From Modestobacter versicolor (GTDB taxonomy: Bacteria > Actinomycetota > Actinomycetes > Mycobacteriales > Geodermatophilaceae): 64,000 bases of DNA. The notes under the pieces were generated by a model. It saw only the letters and a program-made list of their open reading frames with translations. It was not told the origin of the DNA and searched no databases. Below are positions 30,788 to 42,800 of the stretch, in pieces (position 1 is the stretch's first letter; every line of letters begins with the position of its first letter). The translations under genes and the position numbers were made by a program. The stretch is taken from contig NZ_JACIBU010000002.1 in NCBI RefSeq assembly GCF_014195485.1, positions 310,001 to 374,000 of the forward strand, written 5' to 3'.

Positions 30788-32445
30788 ATCCGCTCCGGCG
30801 CGGACACGCCGAGCACGGCCAGGCCGTTGCGCAGCACCGTGGCGGTCGCGGCGCAGAGCCAGAGCCGGGGCGTCGTCACCGGGGTGACCTCCTCGTCGCC
30901 GCGCGGCAGCACCCGGCAGGAGTCGTAGAACCGGTGGTAGGTGCCGGCCAGCTCCTCCAGGTAGCGGGCCACCCGGTGCGGCGCGCGCAGCTCGGCCGCC
31001 GCGGCGACCACCCGCGGGAACTCACCGATCGCCCGCAGCAGGTCGCCCTCCCGCGGGTGCTCGAGCAGCGCGGTGTCGACGTCGGCGGCCTCGCCCAGCT
31101 GCAGCCCGAGGTCGGCGGCGCCGCGGAGCAGCGAGGAGATCCGGGCGTGCGCGTACTGGACGTAGAAGACCGGGTTGTCGTTGGTCTGCCGGCTCCACAG
31201 GTCGGCGTCGATGTCGATCTGCTGGTCGACCGACGCCCGGGCCAGCGCGTACCGGGCGGCGTCCTGCCCGACGGCGTCCACCAGGTCGGTGAGCAGCACG
31301 AAGTTGCCCTTGCGCTTGCTCATCCGGACCGGCTCACCGTTGCGCACCAGGTTGACCAGCTGGCCGATCAGGATCTCCAGGTTCGCCGCCGGGTCGTCCC
31401 CGAACGCCGCGACCAGGGCCTTGTAGCGACCCACGTAGCCGGAGTGGTCGGCGCCGAGCATGATCACGGCCCGGTCGAAGCCGCGCTGCCGCTTGTCCAG
31501 GTAGTAGGCGCAGTCGGCGGCGAAGTAGGTCGGCTCCCCGTCGGCCTTGACCAGCACCCGGTCCTTGTCGTCGCCGAACGTCGTCGTCCGGAGCCACACC
31601 GCACCGTCGGTCTCGAAGACGTGCCCCTGCTCGCGCAGCCGGGCCACCGCCTTCTCCAGCGCACCGGACGCGTGCAGCGTCCGCTCGGAGAAGAAGGTGT
31701 CGAAGTGGACGCCGAAGCCGTCGAGCGTGCTGCGGATGTCGGCGACCATCGCCGCGACACCCTCCTCGGCGAAGACCGGCACCTGCTGGTCCTCCGGCAG
31801 TTCGAGCAGACCGGGGTGCGCCTCGACGACCCGGGCGGCGACCGGCTCGACGTAGTCGCCCTGGTAGCCGTCCTCGGGCACCTCGCGGCCCAGCGCCACC
31901 GCCTGGAGGCTGCGACCGAACCGCTCGATCTGCGAGCCGGCGTCGTTGACGTAGTACTCCCGGCTGACCTCGGCACCGCTGGCCTCGAGCAGCCGGGCCA
32001 GCGCGTCGCCCACGGCGGCCCACCGGGTCGACCCCAGGGTGACCGGCCCCGTCGGGTTGGCCGAGACGAACTCCAGGTTCAGCCGCTGCCCGGCGAGGGT
32101 GTCGGTGCGGCCGTAGGCATCCCCGGCGACGACCGCCCGGACGGCGAGCTGGCCCAGCGCGTCCTTGGCCAGGGTGATGTTCAGGAAGCCCGGGCCGGCG
32201 ACGTCGACCCGGGAGACGCCGTCGACGCCGCGCAGCTCGCCGGCCAGCGCCTCGGCGACCTCGCGGGGCGGCCGGCCGGCACCCTTGGCCAGCCGCAGGG
32301 CCACGTTGGTGGCGTAGTCGCCGTGCTCGGGGTTCTTCGGGCGCTCGATGACGACCTCGTCGGGGACGGCGCCGGCGAGCACGCCGCGCTCCACGGCGGC
32401 CGCGACCGCGGACCGGACGACGTCACTGAGCTGCTCGGGTGTCAC
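30784..32445 (-). CDS. argS: Arginyl-tRNA synthetase with altered HIGH motif
   Basis: 553 residues from the GTG at 32445; the frame extends to 32556 without ArgS sequence. Class I synthetase charging tRNA-Arg. The N-terminal Add1 domain, [17 protein letters not shown], and the anticodon-binding DALR domain at the C terminus are intact. The KMSKS loop reads [10 protein letters not shown]. The HIGH signature, usually HIGH or HIGG, is TLGS at 136-139 ([13 protein letters not shown]). The rest of the active site is well conserved, so the gene is presumably functional. First gene of the five-gene amino-acid operon. Confidence 0.95.
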   Translation of the reverse strand: MTPEQLSDVVRSAVAAAVERGVLAGAVPDEVVIERPKNPEHGDYATNVALRLAKGAGRPPREVAEALAGELRGVDGVSRVDVAGPGFLNITLAKDALGQLAVRAVVAGDAYGRTDTLAGQRLNLEFVSANPTGPVTLGSTRWAAVGDALARLLEASGAEVSREYYVNDAGSQIERFGRSLQAVALGREVPEDGYQGDYVEPVAARVVEAHPGLLELPEDQQVPVFAEEGVAAMVADIRSTLDGFGVHFDTFFSERTLHASGALEKAVARLREQGHVFETDGAVWLRTTTFGDDKDRVLVKADGEPTYFAADCAYYLDKRQRGFDRAVIMLGADHSGYVGRYKALVAAFGDDPAANLEILIGQLVNLVRNGEPVRMSKRKGNFVLLTDLVDAVGQDAARYALARASVDQQIDIDADLWSRQTNDNPVFYVQYAHARISSLLRGAADLGLQLGEAADVDTALLEHPREGDLLRAIGEFPRVVAAAAELRAPHRVARYLEELAGTYHRFYDSCRVLPRGDEEVTPVTTPRLWLCAATATVLRNGLAVLGVSAPERM

Positions 32446-32651
32446 CGCACGAGCGTACTGAGCGGTGCAGCTGTGATCTCCGCCTCGTCTGCACGCCCCG
32501 GCCGTCCCGCCTGCCCCACCCGGGCCGGGGGGCCGGGTCAAGGCCCTGGTCCGCACAGGAGCCCGACCTACACTCGCTGCCGCCGGCCAGGTGGACCGGC
32601 CCGGTCCCGGGACGTCGAGTCCCCGGCCCGGCAGCGCAGCGAGGAGCGGTA

Positions 32652-33506
32652 GTGGCCAAGGACCCCAAGCCCGAGAACGGCCGCGCGTCAGGCGGCACGT
32701 CCCGTGGGGGTACCGGCTCCAGCCGGGCGTCCGGGCAGCGCCCCTCGGGGCAGCGCGGTGGCGCCCAGGCCGGCAAGGGCCGCACCCGCCCGCCGGTGAA
32801 CGTGGTCACCCAGCAGCGGCCCTGGGGGCTCATCGCCGCCGCGGTCGCGGTCGTCGTCTTCGCCGCCGCCGTCATCACCTACGCCGTGGTCCAGGTCAAC
32901 GAGGCGAACGCGGACAAGGTCACCTCGGCCGACCAGATCGCCGGGCTGCAGAGCTACGAGTACGAGGGCGGCCTGCACGTCACCACGTCCGTCGACTACA
33001 CCGAGAGCCCGCCGGTGGGCGGCGAGCACGACAACGAGTGGGCCGACTGCACCGGCACCGTCTACGACGTCGACATCCGGCACGAGAACGCGGTGCACAG
33101 CCTCGAGCACGGCGCCGTCTGGATCACCTACGACCCCGACGCGGTCAGCGACGACGACCTGGGCACCCTCGAGGACCTGGTCGACGGCCGCTCGGGCCTG
33201 ATGCTCTCCCCCTACGCCGGGCAGTCCGCGCCGATCAGCCTGCAGTCGTGGGGCCACCAGGTCACCGTCGACTCCGCGTCGGACGTGCGGGTGCAGCAGT
33301 TCGCCGACTTCATGGCCTTCAACGCCGACTTCACCCCCGAGCTCGGGGCGACCTGCGAGAACCCGGCGTTCATCACCGACCCGCTGGTCGTCGGCGACGT
33401 CACCCGGGCCGGCACCGGCGCCGCCACCGCGACCGACGCCCCGGTGGCCTCCGACGCCCCCGCCAGCTCCGCCCCGGCCGGCGAGAGCGGCACCACCACC
33501 CCGTGA
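32652..33506 (+). CDS. DUF3105 domain-containing membrane-anchored protein
   Basis: 284 residues, GTG preceded by GAGGAG. A basic, Gly/Ser-rich cytoplasmic tail of about 55 residues, one membrane helix (about 58-79) and an extracytoplasmic DUF3105 domain. The domain holds [18 protein letters not shown] and the conserved [15 protein letters not shown]; a second Cys is in GATCENPAF. The tail is Ala/Thr/Pro-rich. Its stop overlaps the start of the DUF305 gene (GTGA). The two families often neighbour each other in actinobacteria; the function is not established. Confidence 0.88.
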   Translation: MAKDPKPENGRASGGTSRGGTGSSRASGQRPSGQRGGAQAGKGRTRPPVNVVTQQRPWGLIAAAVAVVVFAAAVITYAVVQVNEANADKVTSADQIAGLQSYEYEGGLHVTTSVDYTESPPVGGEHDNEWADCTGTVYDVDIRHENAVHSLEHGAVWITYDPDAVSDDDLGTLEDLVDGRSGLMLSPYAGQSAPISLQSWGHQVTVDSASDVRVQQFADFMAFNADFTPELGATCENPAFITDPLVVGDVTRAGTGAATATDAPVASDAPASSAPAGESGTTTP

Positions 33507-34222
33507 CCACCGCCGCCCCGACGACCGGCTCCCCGACCGAGGCCGCCCCGGCCCCGGCCGGGCGGCCGCGGCGCTGGGTCACCGGCCTGCTGGTCACCGT
33601 CATCGCGCTCGGCCTGCTGGCCGCCGGCGGCGGGCTGGCCGTCGCGCTGGGGCTCGGGCGCACCGAGACCCCCGCAGCGGACTCGGTCGACGCGGGCTTC
33701 GCCCGGGACATGTCCCGGCATCACCTGCAGGCGGTCGAGATGGCCAACCTCGCGCTGACCCAGAGCTCGGACGACGAGGTGCGCCGGCTCGCCTTCGACA
33801 TCTCCGCCACCCAGACCAACCAGGTCGGGCGGATGCAGGGCTGGCTGACGCTCTGGGGCCTGCCGCTGACCAGCGGCGAGGTCATGGCCTGGATGGCCGA
33901 CGACGCGATGGCCGGGCACGACATGTCGCACATGGCCGACGCCCCGGCGGCCGGTGGCGCCGTGATGCCCGGGATGGCCACCGAGGCCGAGCTGACCGAC
34001 CTGCGGTCGCTGACCGGCACGCCGTTCGACGTGCTGTTCCTGCAGCTGATGATCCGGCACCACCAGGGCGGCCTGGAGATGGCGCAGTACGGCGAGGAGC
34101 ACGCCGCCGAGGCGGCCGTGCGCGGTCTGGCCGGCGCCATCGTGGCGTCGCAGAGCGCGGAGACCACGTTCATGGAGTCGCTGCTGCAGGCCCGGGGCGG
34201 GACCCCGCTGCCGGCACCCTGA
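33503..34222 (+). CDS. DUF305 family membrane-anchored protein with Met/His-rich loop
   Basis: 239 residues; GTG inside the GTGA overlap. One N-terminal membrane helix (about 26-49), then a four-helix DUF305 domain made of two related halves: ARDMSRHHLQAVEMANLAL and LFLQLMIRHHQGGLEMAQY. The HH pairs and Met residues resemble a metal site. Between the halves lies a Met/His-rich stretch (AGHDMSHMAD and VMPGMA) that could bind copper. DUF305 proteins are linked to copper or metal handling in several reports; a role with the DUF3105 partner at the outer face of the membrane is inference. Confidence 0.87.
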   Translation: MTTAAPTTGSPTEAAPAPAGRPRRWVTGLLVTVIALGLLAAGGGLAVALGLGRTETPAADSVDAGFARDMSRHHLQAVEMANLALTQSSDDEVRRLAFDISATQTNQVGRMQGWLTLWGLPLTSGEVMAWMADDAMAGHDMSHMADAPAAGGAVMPGMATEAELTDLRSLTGTPFDVLFLQLMIRHHQGGLEMAQYGEEHAAEAAVRGLAGAIVASQSAETTFMESLLQARGGTPLPAP

Positions 34223-34253
34223 GGCCCCCTCCGACGGCCCGGCGTCGGTGCGG

Positions 34254-34259
34254 TAACGT
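34254..34259 (+). promoter_or_regulatory. Possible promoter of the tRNA-Arg gene
   Basis: TAACGT lies 55 bases before the 5' end of the tRNA, which leaves room for a short leader removed by RNase P. No clear -35 is visible. Confidence 0.35.
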
Positions 34260-34313
34260 GCTCTCCCGGCGCCAGGAAGTCCGGCGCCGCGACACGCACC
34301 ACCGCGATGACGA

Positions 34314-34385
34314 GCCCCCGTAGCTCAGGGGATAGAGCACTGCCCTCCGGAGGCAGGGGCGCAGGTTCGAATCCTGCCGGGGGCA
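34314..34385 (+). tRNA. tRNA-Arg, anticodon CCG
   Basis: A 72-base cloverleaf: acceptor stem GCCCCCG (34314-34320) pairs with CGGGGGC (34378-34384), discriminator A. The D arm is GCTC..GAGC, the anticodon arm CTGCC-CTCCGGA-GGCAG with CCG at positions 34-36, and the T arm CAGG-TTCGAAT-CCTG. CCA is not encoded. It reads CGG codons, which are frequent in this GC-rich genome. Confidence 0.96.
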
Positions 34386-34412
34386 CACCAGCCCAGGCTC
34401 ACACCGCACACA

Positions 34413-34443
34413 CCGCCCGCCCGGCCCCAGGCCCGGCGGGCGG
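34413..34443. terminator. Hairpin between tRNA-Arg and the convergent ABC-F gene
   Basis: CCGCCCGCC (34413-34421) pairs with GGCGGGCGG (34435-34443), a 9-bp GC stem with a 13-base loop that can pair further. It can serve both converging transcripts. Confidence 0.55.
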
Positions 34444-34461
34444 CGTCGTCCCGGGGGTCGC

Positions 34462-36099
<1,638 letters not shown>

Positions 36100-36145
36100 C
36101 CGACCATGGTGCCGACCGCGTCCGCCGCCGGGCGAGCGGGTTCCC

Positions 36146-37168
36146 TCAGCCGGTGGCCGGGCCGTGGCCGGCGTCCCAGTCGCCCTCGTCCCACTCCTGC
36201 TCCTCCCAGTCGTCGGCGAGCACGTCGTCGGCGATCTCGTCGAGCAGCTCCTCGAGGGCCGCGACCCCGGGGACGGCGTCCTCGGCGGTGTCCCGCCGGC
36301 GGACCAGCCACGGCTGCAGGTGGTCGTACCCGCGCACCGACACCCGGCGCAGCGGGCGCACCCGGTAGCCCGGCACCCCGCGCAGCCGCCGGGCCAGCTG
36401 CTGGTCGACCAGCACCGTCGAGGGCCGGGCCACCGAGGTCAGCCGACTGGCCAGGTTGACCACCGGGGAGTAGACGTCGCCGAGCCGGGTGAGCACCGTG
36501 CCGTAGGCGGCGCCGACCCGCAGCGGCGGGCGGTCGGCGGCGCTCCACTCCTCGGGCAGCCGCAGCCCGATCTCCACCGCGTCCACCGGCTCCGGGCAGG
36601 TGAACAGCACGCCGTCGCCCACGGTCTTGACCACCCGGCCGCGGTACCGGGCGATGACGTCGGCGGCCAGGCCCTCGAAGTCCTCGACCATCGCGCCCAG
36701 CTCCCGGCCGCCCATGCCGCGGGTGCGGGAGGTGTAGCCCACGAGGTCGGCGAACCCGACGGCCAGCTCGCGCCGGTCGACCGCGCCGGGGCCGTCCAGG
36801 AACAGCCGGCCGGCGTTGGCCGCCAGGTGCCGCCGCCAGACGTAGTCCTGCAGCTCGCGCATCAGCGGCAGCAGCTGCTCGGCGGAGGCGACGACGGCGG
36901 CGGCGGAGCCGGTTCCCGAGCCGTCGTCGTCCGCACCGCCGAGCACCGCGGCCAGCAGGTCGGTCTGCCAGTCGGCGAGCCGGGACAGCGACTGCCCCAT
37001 CGCCCGGGCGACCGAGGCCTCCTCGCCGGACGCCACGAAGCCGGAGTCGATCAGCGCCGACAGCCGGGACAGCGCGGTGACGTCGGCGTCGGTGAAGGCC
37101 GGGTCGTCGTCGGCGACGTCGGCGAACCCGAGCGCCCGCCACAGCCGGCGGGTGCGCTCCGCGGGCAC
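36146..37168 (-). CDS. Adenylate cyclase, class III, with N-terminal regulatory domain
   Basis: 340 residues from the GTG at 37168. The cyclase homology domain (about 130-300) has both metal-binding Asp residues (VGFADLVGYTSR and VVKTVGDGVLF), the substrate Lys in VVKT and the transition-state Asn/Arg in SPVVNLASRL, so it should be active and make cAMP. The N-terminal helical domain resembles the pH-sensing domain of M. tuberculosis Rv1264. Family-like sequence (RYTRAQVAELAGVPAERTRRL) continues upstream of this GTG for about 40 codons, with only CTG codons available as starts, back to the usp stop in the same frame. Confidence 0.88.
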   Translation of the reverse strand: MPAERTRRLWRALGFADVADDDPAFTDADVTALSRLSALIDSGFVASGEEASVARAMGQSLSRLADWQTDLLAAVLGGADDDGSGTGSAAAVVASAEQLLPLMRELQDYVWRRHLAANAGRLFLDGPGAVDRRELAVGFADLVGYTSRTRGMGGRELGAMVEDFEGLAADVIARYRGRVVKTVGDGVLFTCPEPVDAVEIGLRLPEEWSAADRPPLRVGAAYGTVLTRLGDVYSPVVNLASRLTSVARPSTVLVDQQLARRLRGVPGYRVRPLRRVSVRGYDHLQPWLVRRRDTAEDAVPGVAALEELLDEIADDVLADDWEEQEWDEGDWDAGHGPATG

Positions 37169-37294
37169 CCCGGCCAGCTCGGCGACCTGCGCCCGGGTGT
37201 AGCGGCGGGGCCCGTCGAGCAGCAGCCGCTCGAGGGCCTCGCGGGGGTCGGTGCCGCCCGGGTCGGGGGGCCCGGGCTCGGACGGCGGCAGCGG

Positions 37295-37753
37295 TCAGCC
37301 CGTGGTGTGCACGACGAGCACGTCGCACGCCGAGCGGCGGGTGGCGTCGGCCGGCACCGAGCCCAGCAGCCGGCCCTTGATGCTGGTGAGCCCGCGGTTG
37401 CCGACCACCAGCAGGTCGGCGTCCTCCCGGCGGACGACGTCCAGCAGGGCCTCGACCGGCGAGCCGACGACGGCGACGGTGCGCACGGGGCCGGCCCCGG
37501 CTGCGGTCGCCCGCTCGCCGGCGACGCGCACCGTCTCCTCGGCCGGTGACGAGCCCACCACCTGGTAGGCCTCCTCCCCCAGCACGTCCTGGGCCCGCTG
37601 CAGCTCCCGGTCGTCGGCCTCGGTGGGCAGGTAGGCGCAGGCGATGACCAGCGTGGCGCCGCAGGCGCCGGCGAGGGCACCGGCCCGGGCCACGGCGCGC
37701 AGCGAGGACTCCGAGCCGTCGGTACCGACGACCACCGTGCGGTAGGCGCTCAC
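37295..37753 (-). CDS. Universal stress protein (UspA family, ATP-binding type)
   Basis: 152 residues from the GTG at 37753, 8 nt after a TAGGTT box (aaccta, 37762-37767), hence probably leaderless. N-terminal VVVGTDGSESSLRAV, and the C-terminal VVGNRGLTSIKGRLLGSV is the G2xG9xG(S/T) ATP-binding motif. Such proteins bind ATP and respond to hypoxia or starvation; several interact with cAMP signalling in mycobacteria. Its TGA lies in the same frame as the cyclase that follows, which makes readthrough conceivable. Confidence 0.92.
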   Translation of the reverse strand: MSAYRTVVVGTDGSESSLRAVARAGALAGACGATLVIACAYLPTEADDRELQRAQDVLGEEAYQVVGSSPAEETVRVAGERATAAGAGPVRTVAVVGSPVEALLDVVRREDADLLVVGNRGLTSIKGRLLGSVPADATRRSACDVLVVHTTG

Positions 37754-37864
37754 GGGGCCGGAACCTACCGGGGAGTAGCCCCGCACGGTGTGCCGGGGGT
37801 CACTGGTCCGGGCGCGCCGACGGCCGAACGTGCTGGCCGCAGAGGGGGTCGGTGCGCTTGGATC

Positions 37865-38878
37865 ATGCCGACGCCGGGCCTGCCGGCGGATGCGAAGGAG
37901 GACGAGATCAGCAGCGGCACTCGGTCCGCCCTCGACCCCGTCCGGGTCGACGTCAGCGGCCTCACCAAGACCTTCGGCAGCGTCCGCGCGGTCGACGACC
38001 TCAGCTTCACCGTCGAGCCGGGGCAGGTGACCGGGTTCCTCGGTCCCAACGGCGCCGGCAAGACCACGACGCTCCGGATGGCCCTTGGGCTCATCACCCC
38101 CGACCGCGGGACGGCGACCTTCAACGGCGCCCCCTACACCTCCCTCCCCGAGCCGACCCGGCGGGTGGGCGCGGTGCTGGAGACCGCGTTCCACCCGGCC
38201 CGCAGCGGCCGCAACCACCTGCGCGTCTACTGCCGGACGGCGGGCCTGCCGCTCTCCCGGGCCGACGAGGTGCTCGACCAGGTCGGACTCGGCCCGGCCG
38301 GCGCGCGCAAGGCCGGCGGCTACTCCCTGGGCATGCGCCAGCGGCTCGGTCTCGCCACCGCCCTGCTCGGCGACCCGGGCGTGCTGGTGCTCGACGAGCC
38401 GGCCAACGGCCTGGACCCCGAGGGCATCCAGTGGCTGCGCGGCTTCCTCCGCCACCTGGCGCACGAGGAGGGCCGCACGGTGCTGGTCTCCAGCCACCTG
38501 CTGGCCGAGGTCGAGCAGACCGCCGACCGGGTGGTCATCGTCGGCGCCGGCCGGCTGGTCCGGCAGGGCTCGCTGGACGAGCTCCGCTCGGGCAGCGCCG
38601 GCAGCGTGCTGGTGCGCAGCCCGCAGGCGGCCGCGCTGGCCGAGCTGCTGCGCACCCCCACCTCGACCGTCACCGGCACCGACGGGCACGCCGACGGGCT
38701 GACCGTCACCGGGCTGCCGGTCGAGGAGGTCGGCCGCCGCGCCTTCGCCGGCGGCATCGAGCTGCACGAGCTGCGGGCGCACACCAGCGGCCTGGAAGAG
38801 GTGTACTTCCGGCTCACCGCCGGCCAGGAGCAGTACGCCGCCGGGGCCCCCGGCACGACCGGACGAGGAGCCTCCTGA
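37865..38878 (+). CDS. ABC transporter ATP-binding protein
   Basis: 337 residues from the ATG at 37865; the frame opens earlier at 37790, but the extra residues look non-coding. Walker A GPNGAGKT, signature YSLGMRQRLGLA, Walker B VLVLDEPANGLDPEG, and the H-loop in VLVSSHLLAEVEQ. The C-terminal extension (about 240-337) is typical of DrrA/CcmA-like exporters. The stop overlaps the permease ATG by one base. The pair probably exports a lipid, drug or peptide; the substrate is unknown. Confidence 0.92.
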   Translation: MPTPGLPADAKEDEISSGTRSALDPVRVDVSGLTKTFGSVRAVDDLSFTVEPGQVTGFLGPNGAGKTTTLRMALGLITPDRGTATFNGAPYTSLPEPTRRVGAVLETAFHPARSGRNHLRVYCRTAGLPLSRADEVLDQVGLGPAGARKAGGYSLGMRQRLGLATALLGDPGVLVLDEPANGLDPEGIQWLRGFLRHLAHEEGRTVLVSSHLLAEVEQTADRVVIVGAGRLVRQGSLDELRSGSAGSVLVRSPQAAALAELLRTPTSTVTGTDGHADGLTVTGLPVEEVGRRAFAGGIELHELRAHTSGLEEVYFRLTAGQEQYAAGAPGTTGRGAS

Positions 38879-39645
38879 TGGGTGCCGTCATCGGCCGGCT
38901 GGTCCGGGCAGAGTGGACCAAGCTGCTGACCACCCGGGTGTGGATCGGCCTGCTGCTGGGGTCCTGCGTGCTCGTCGGCGGGTTCGCGACCCTGTTCACC
39001 GCGTTCGCCGGCAACGACGACAGCGGGATCTCCCCCGTCGGCACCGCCGACTACGAGCAGCTGGCGCTGGCCGTCTCGGCCAACGCCACGATCCTGTTCA
39101 TCGTGCTGGGCATCATCGGCACCACCCAGGAGTACCGGCACCGCACCGCGACGCCGACGTTCCTGGCCAGCCCGCACCGCGGGCGGGTGGTGATCGCCAA
39201 GCTGGTGGCCTACGCGCTGGCCGCGATCCCGATGGCGCTGGTCGTCATCGCCGTCGACGTGCTGGTGGTCTCGGTGTACGCCGGGGCCAAGGGCGCGGCC
39301 CCCTCGCTCGAGGGCGACAACCTGCGCGTGCTCGGCGGCGCCTGGGCCGCGCTGGTCATCTACACGGTGATCGGTGTCGGGGTGGGCGCGCTGCTGCGCA
39401 ACCAGGTCGGCGCGATCGTCGGCGTGCTGGTCTACCTGTTCGTCGTCGAGGGGATCATCTCGAGCATCCCGGCGACCCAGGGGGCCTACAAGTGGCTGCC
39501 CGGCGGCGCCCTGGAGGCCATGACGGCCACCTTCAACCAGACCGACCTGCTCAGCGCGTGGCAGGGCGGCCTGGTGCTGCTCGGGTACGGGCTGCTGGCC
39601 GCCGTGCTGGGCACCGTGCTGGCCGTCCGGCGCGACGTCGTCTGA
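38878..39645 (+). CDS. ABC transporter permease (ABC-2 type)
   Basis: 255 residues, six membrane helices. N-terminal RLVRAEWTKLLTTRVW is the usual amphipathic start of ABC-2 permeases partnered with CcmA-type ATPases, and IIGTTQEYRHRTATPTFLA is conserved in the actinobacterial group. Works with the ATPase encoded just upstream (TGATG overlap). A 12-bp terminator hairpin follows 5 bases after the stop. Confidence 0.9.
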   Translation: MGAVIGRLVRAEWTKLLTTRVWIGLLLGSCVLVGGFATLFTAFAGNDDSGISPVGTADYEQLALAVSANATILFIVLGIIGTTQEYRHRTATPTFLASPHRGRVVIAKLVAYALAAIPMALVVIAVDVLVVSVYAGAKGAAPSLEGDNLRVLGGAWAALVIYTVIGVGVGALLRNQVGAIVGVLVYLFVVEGIISSIPATQGAYKWLPGGALEAMTATFNQTDLLSAWQGGLVLLGYGLLAAVLGTVLAVRRDVV

Positions 39646-39650
39646 GGCGC

Positions 39651-39679
39651 GGCCGGTCGGGGCACCACCCCGACCGGCC
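39651..39679 (+). terminator. Terminator of the ABC transporter operon
   Basis: GGCCGGTCGGGG (39651-39662) pairs perfectly with CCCCGACCGGCC (39668-39679) across a 5-base loop. Confidence 0.75.
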
Positions 39680-39807
39680 CGCCCCCGGCACCCCGCCAGG
39701 ACGACACGCTGGGCCGGTTCCCGGCCCCGGCGGGCGCTGCGGGGTGAGGTGAGCCGGGACACGTGCGCCACCTCATAGAGCGCCGTGTCGGGCCAGGCGT
39801 CCCGGCG

Positions 39808-39813
39808 TAGAGT
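39808..39813 (+). promoter_or_regulatory. Likely promoter of the 2-oxoglutarate enzyme gene (-10 TAGAGT)
   Basis: TAGAGT lies 48 bases before the GTG at 39862. Unlike most genes in the window, this transcript would carry a leader of about 40 nt; GAAGAAGG within it is a possible ribosome binding site. Confidence 0.4.
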
Positions 39814-39861
39814 CGAGAACCGGTCCAACGACGTCCACCGACGAAGAAGGCACTCGCCAAC

Positions 39862-42800
39862 GTGTCAAGCGTGAGCTCATCCCAGCCCTCCCCCGCCCAC
39901 ACCGCCAACCCGGTGGCGGGCTTCGGCACCAACGAGTGGCTGGTCGAGGAGATGTACCAGCAGTACCTGGCCGATCCACGCAGCGTGGACCAGGCCTGGC
40001 ACGACTTCTTCGCCGACTACCGCCCGGGCAGCCCGGTCGCCGACGGGCAGGACCGCGACGGCCAGCCCGCCGCGCAGGCCACCCCCGCCGCGGCGACCAC
40101 CCCCGCGGCGCCGACGCCGACCGTCGTCCCGACCGCCACCTCCTACGCCAGCCCGGCCCCGGACCGCGAGGTCGCCCCGCAGCCGGCCGCCTCGGCTCCC
40201 CGCCAGGAGCCGGCGCCCGCCAGCACCCCGGCCCCGGCCAGCGCCCCGGCCCCGGCCAGCACCCCCGCCTCCCGGGCCACCCCCGTCGACGCCCGATCGG
40301 AGGGCACCGTGGTCAACCGCGCGGCCGAGCGAGCCTCCCAGCAGGTCCCCGCCGCCCCCGCCAAGCCCGCCGCGCGCCCCGGCGCCGGCCGGCACGCCGC
40401 CGGTGAGGACGGCGCCGCCCCGGGCCCCAAGCGCACCCCGCTGCGCGGCGCGGCCGCCAGCGTCGTGAAGAACATGAACGCCTCGCTGACCGTCCCGACG
40501 GCCACCAGCGTGCGCGCGGTGCCGGCCAAGCTGCTGGTCGACAACCGCATCGTCATCAACAACCACCTGGCCCGCGCCCGCGGCGGCAAGGTGTCGTTCA
40601 CGCACCTGATCGGCTACGCGCTGGTCCGCGCGCTCGACGACTTCCCGAACATGAACAGCGCGTTCGCCGAGGTCGAGGGCAAGCCGACGCTGGTCTCCCC
40701 CGAGCACGTCAACTTCGGGCTGGCCATCGACCTGCCCAAGCCCGACGGCACCCGCTCGCTGGTCGTCGCCTCGATCAAGTCCGCCGAGGAGATGGACTTC
40801 GCCGCCTTCTGGGGCGCCTACGAGGACATCATCCGGCGGGCCCGCGCGGGCAAGCTGACGATGGACGACTTCACCGGCACGACGATCAGCCTCACCAACC
40901 CGGGCACCATCGGCACCAACCACTCGGTGCCGCGGTTGACCACCGGCCAGGGCACGATCGTCGGCGTCGGCGCGATGGACTACCCGGCCGAGTTCCAGGG
41001 GATGAGCCCCGAGGCGCTCGCCGAGATGGCCGTCTCGAAGATCATCACGCTGACCTCCACGTACGACCACCGGGTCATCCAGGGCGCGGAGTCCGGCGAC
41101 TTCCTGCGCCGGATGCACCAGCTGCTGCTGGGCGAGGACGGCTTCTACGACGACGTCTTCCGGTCCCTGCGGGTGCCCTACGAGCCGGTCCGCTGGGTGG
41201 CCGACAAGCGGGTCAGCCACGAGGGGCAGATCGACAAGGAAGCCCGGGTCATCGAGGTCATCGAGGCCTACCGGCGCAACGGCCACCTGATGGCCGACAC
41301 CGACCCGCTGGAGTTCAAGGTCCGCACCCACCCCGACCTGGACATCGTCCAGCACGGGCTCACGCTGTGGGACCTGGACCGACCCTTCCCGGTCGGCGGG
41401 TTCGCCGGCGAGAAGACGATGCCGCTGCGCGACATCCTCGGCGTGCTGCGCAACTCCTACTGCCGCACCGTCGGCATCGAGTACATGCACATCACCGACC
41501 CCGAGGAGCGCGTCTGGCTGCAGCAGCGCATCGAGGTCAAGCACGACCAGCCCTCCCGCGAGCAGCAGAAGCGGGTGCTCGGCCGGCTCAACGCCGCCGA
41601 GGCGTTCGAGACCTTCCTGCAGACCAAGTACGTGGGCCAGAAGCGCTTCAGCCTCGAGGGCGGCGAGTCGGTCATCCCGCTGCTGGACGAGGTGCTGCTC
41701 GCCTCCACCGAGTACGGCCTGGAGGAGGTCGCGATCGGCATGGCCCACCGCGGCCGGCTGAACGTGCTGGCCAACGTGCTGGGCAAGAGCTACTCGAAGA
41801 TCTTCGGTGAGTTCGAGGGCAACATCGACCCGGGCACCGTGCAGGGCTCCGGCGACGTGAAGTACCACCTCGGCGCCGAGGGCACCTTCGAGCACGACGG
41901 CCGGTCCATCGCCGTCTCGCTGGCCAGCAACCCCAGCCACCTGGAGACGGTCAACCCGGTGCTCGAGGGCATCGTGCGGGCCAAGCAGGACATGATCGAC
42001 AAGGGCGAGGGCGGGTTCACCGTGCTGCCCGTGCTGCTGCACGGCGACTCGGCCTTCGCCGGCCAGGGCGTCGTCCAGGAGACGCTGAACCTCTCCCAGC
42101 TGCGCGGCTACCGCACCGGCGGCACCGTGCACGTGGTCATCAACAACCAGGTCGGGTTCACCACCAGCCCGGCTGCGGCCCGCTCGAGCCTCTACTCGAC
42201 CGACGTCGCGCGGATGATCGGCGCCCCGGTCTTCCACGTGAACGGCGACGACCCCGAGGCCTGCGTCCGGGTGGCGAAGCTGGCGGTCGACTACCGGCAG
42301 GCGTTCAAGAAGGACGTCGTCATCGACCTGGTCTGCTACCGCCGCCGCGGGCACAACGAGGGCGACGACCCGTCGATGACCCAGCCGCTGATGTACGACA
42401 TCATCGACCGCAAGCGCTCGGTCCGGAAGCTGTACACCGAGGCGCTGGTCGGCCGCGGCGACATCACGCTGGCCGAGGCCGAGGAGGCGCTCAAGGACTA
42501 CCGCGGGCAGCTGGAGCGGGCCTTCTCCGAGACCCACGACGCCCGCGACTCCTCGACGCCCGAACCGGTCATGGACCCGCGCTCGCCGCAGCAGGCGACG
42601 GTCGACACCGCGATCAGCACCGAGGTGCTCAAGACCATCGGAGACGCGCACGTCTCGCTGCCGGTGGACTTCACCGTCCACCCGAAGCTGCAGAAGATGC
42701 TCGAGCGCCGGGCGGCGATGACCAGCGAGGGCGGCATCGACTGGTCGATGGGCGAGCTGCTGGCCTTCGGGTCGCTGCTGATGCAGGGCGTCCCGGTGCG

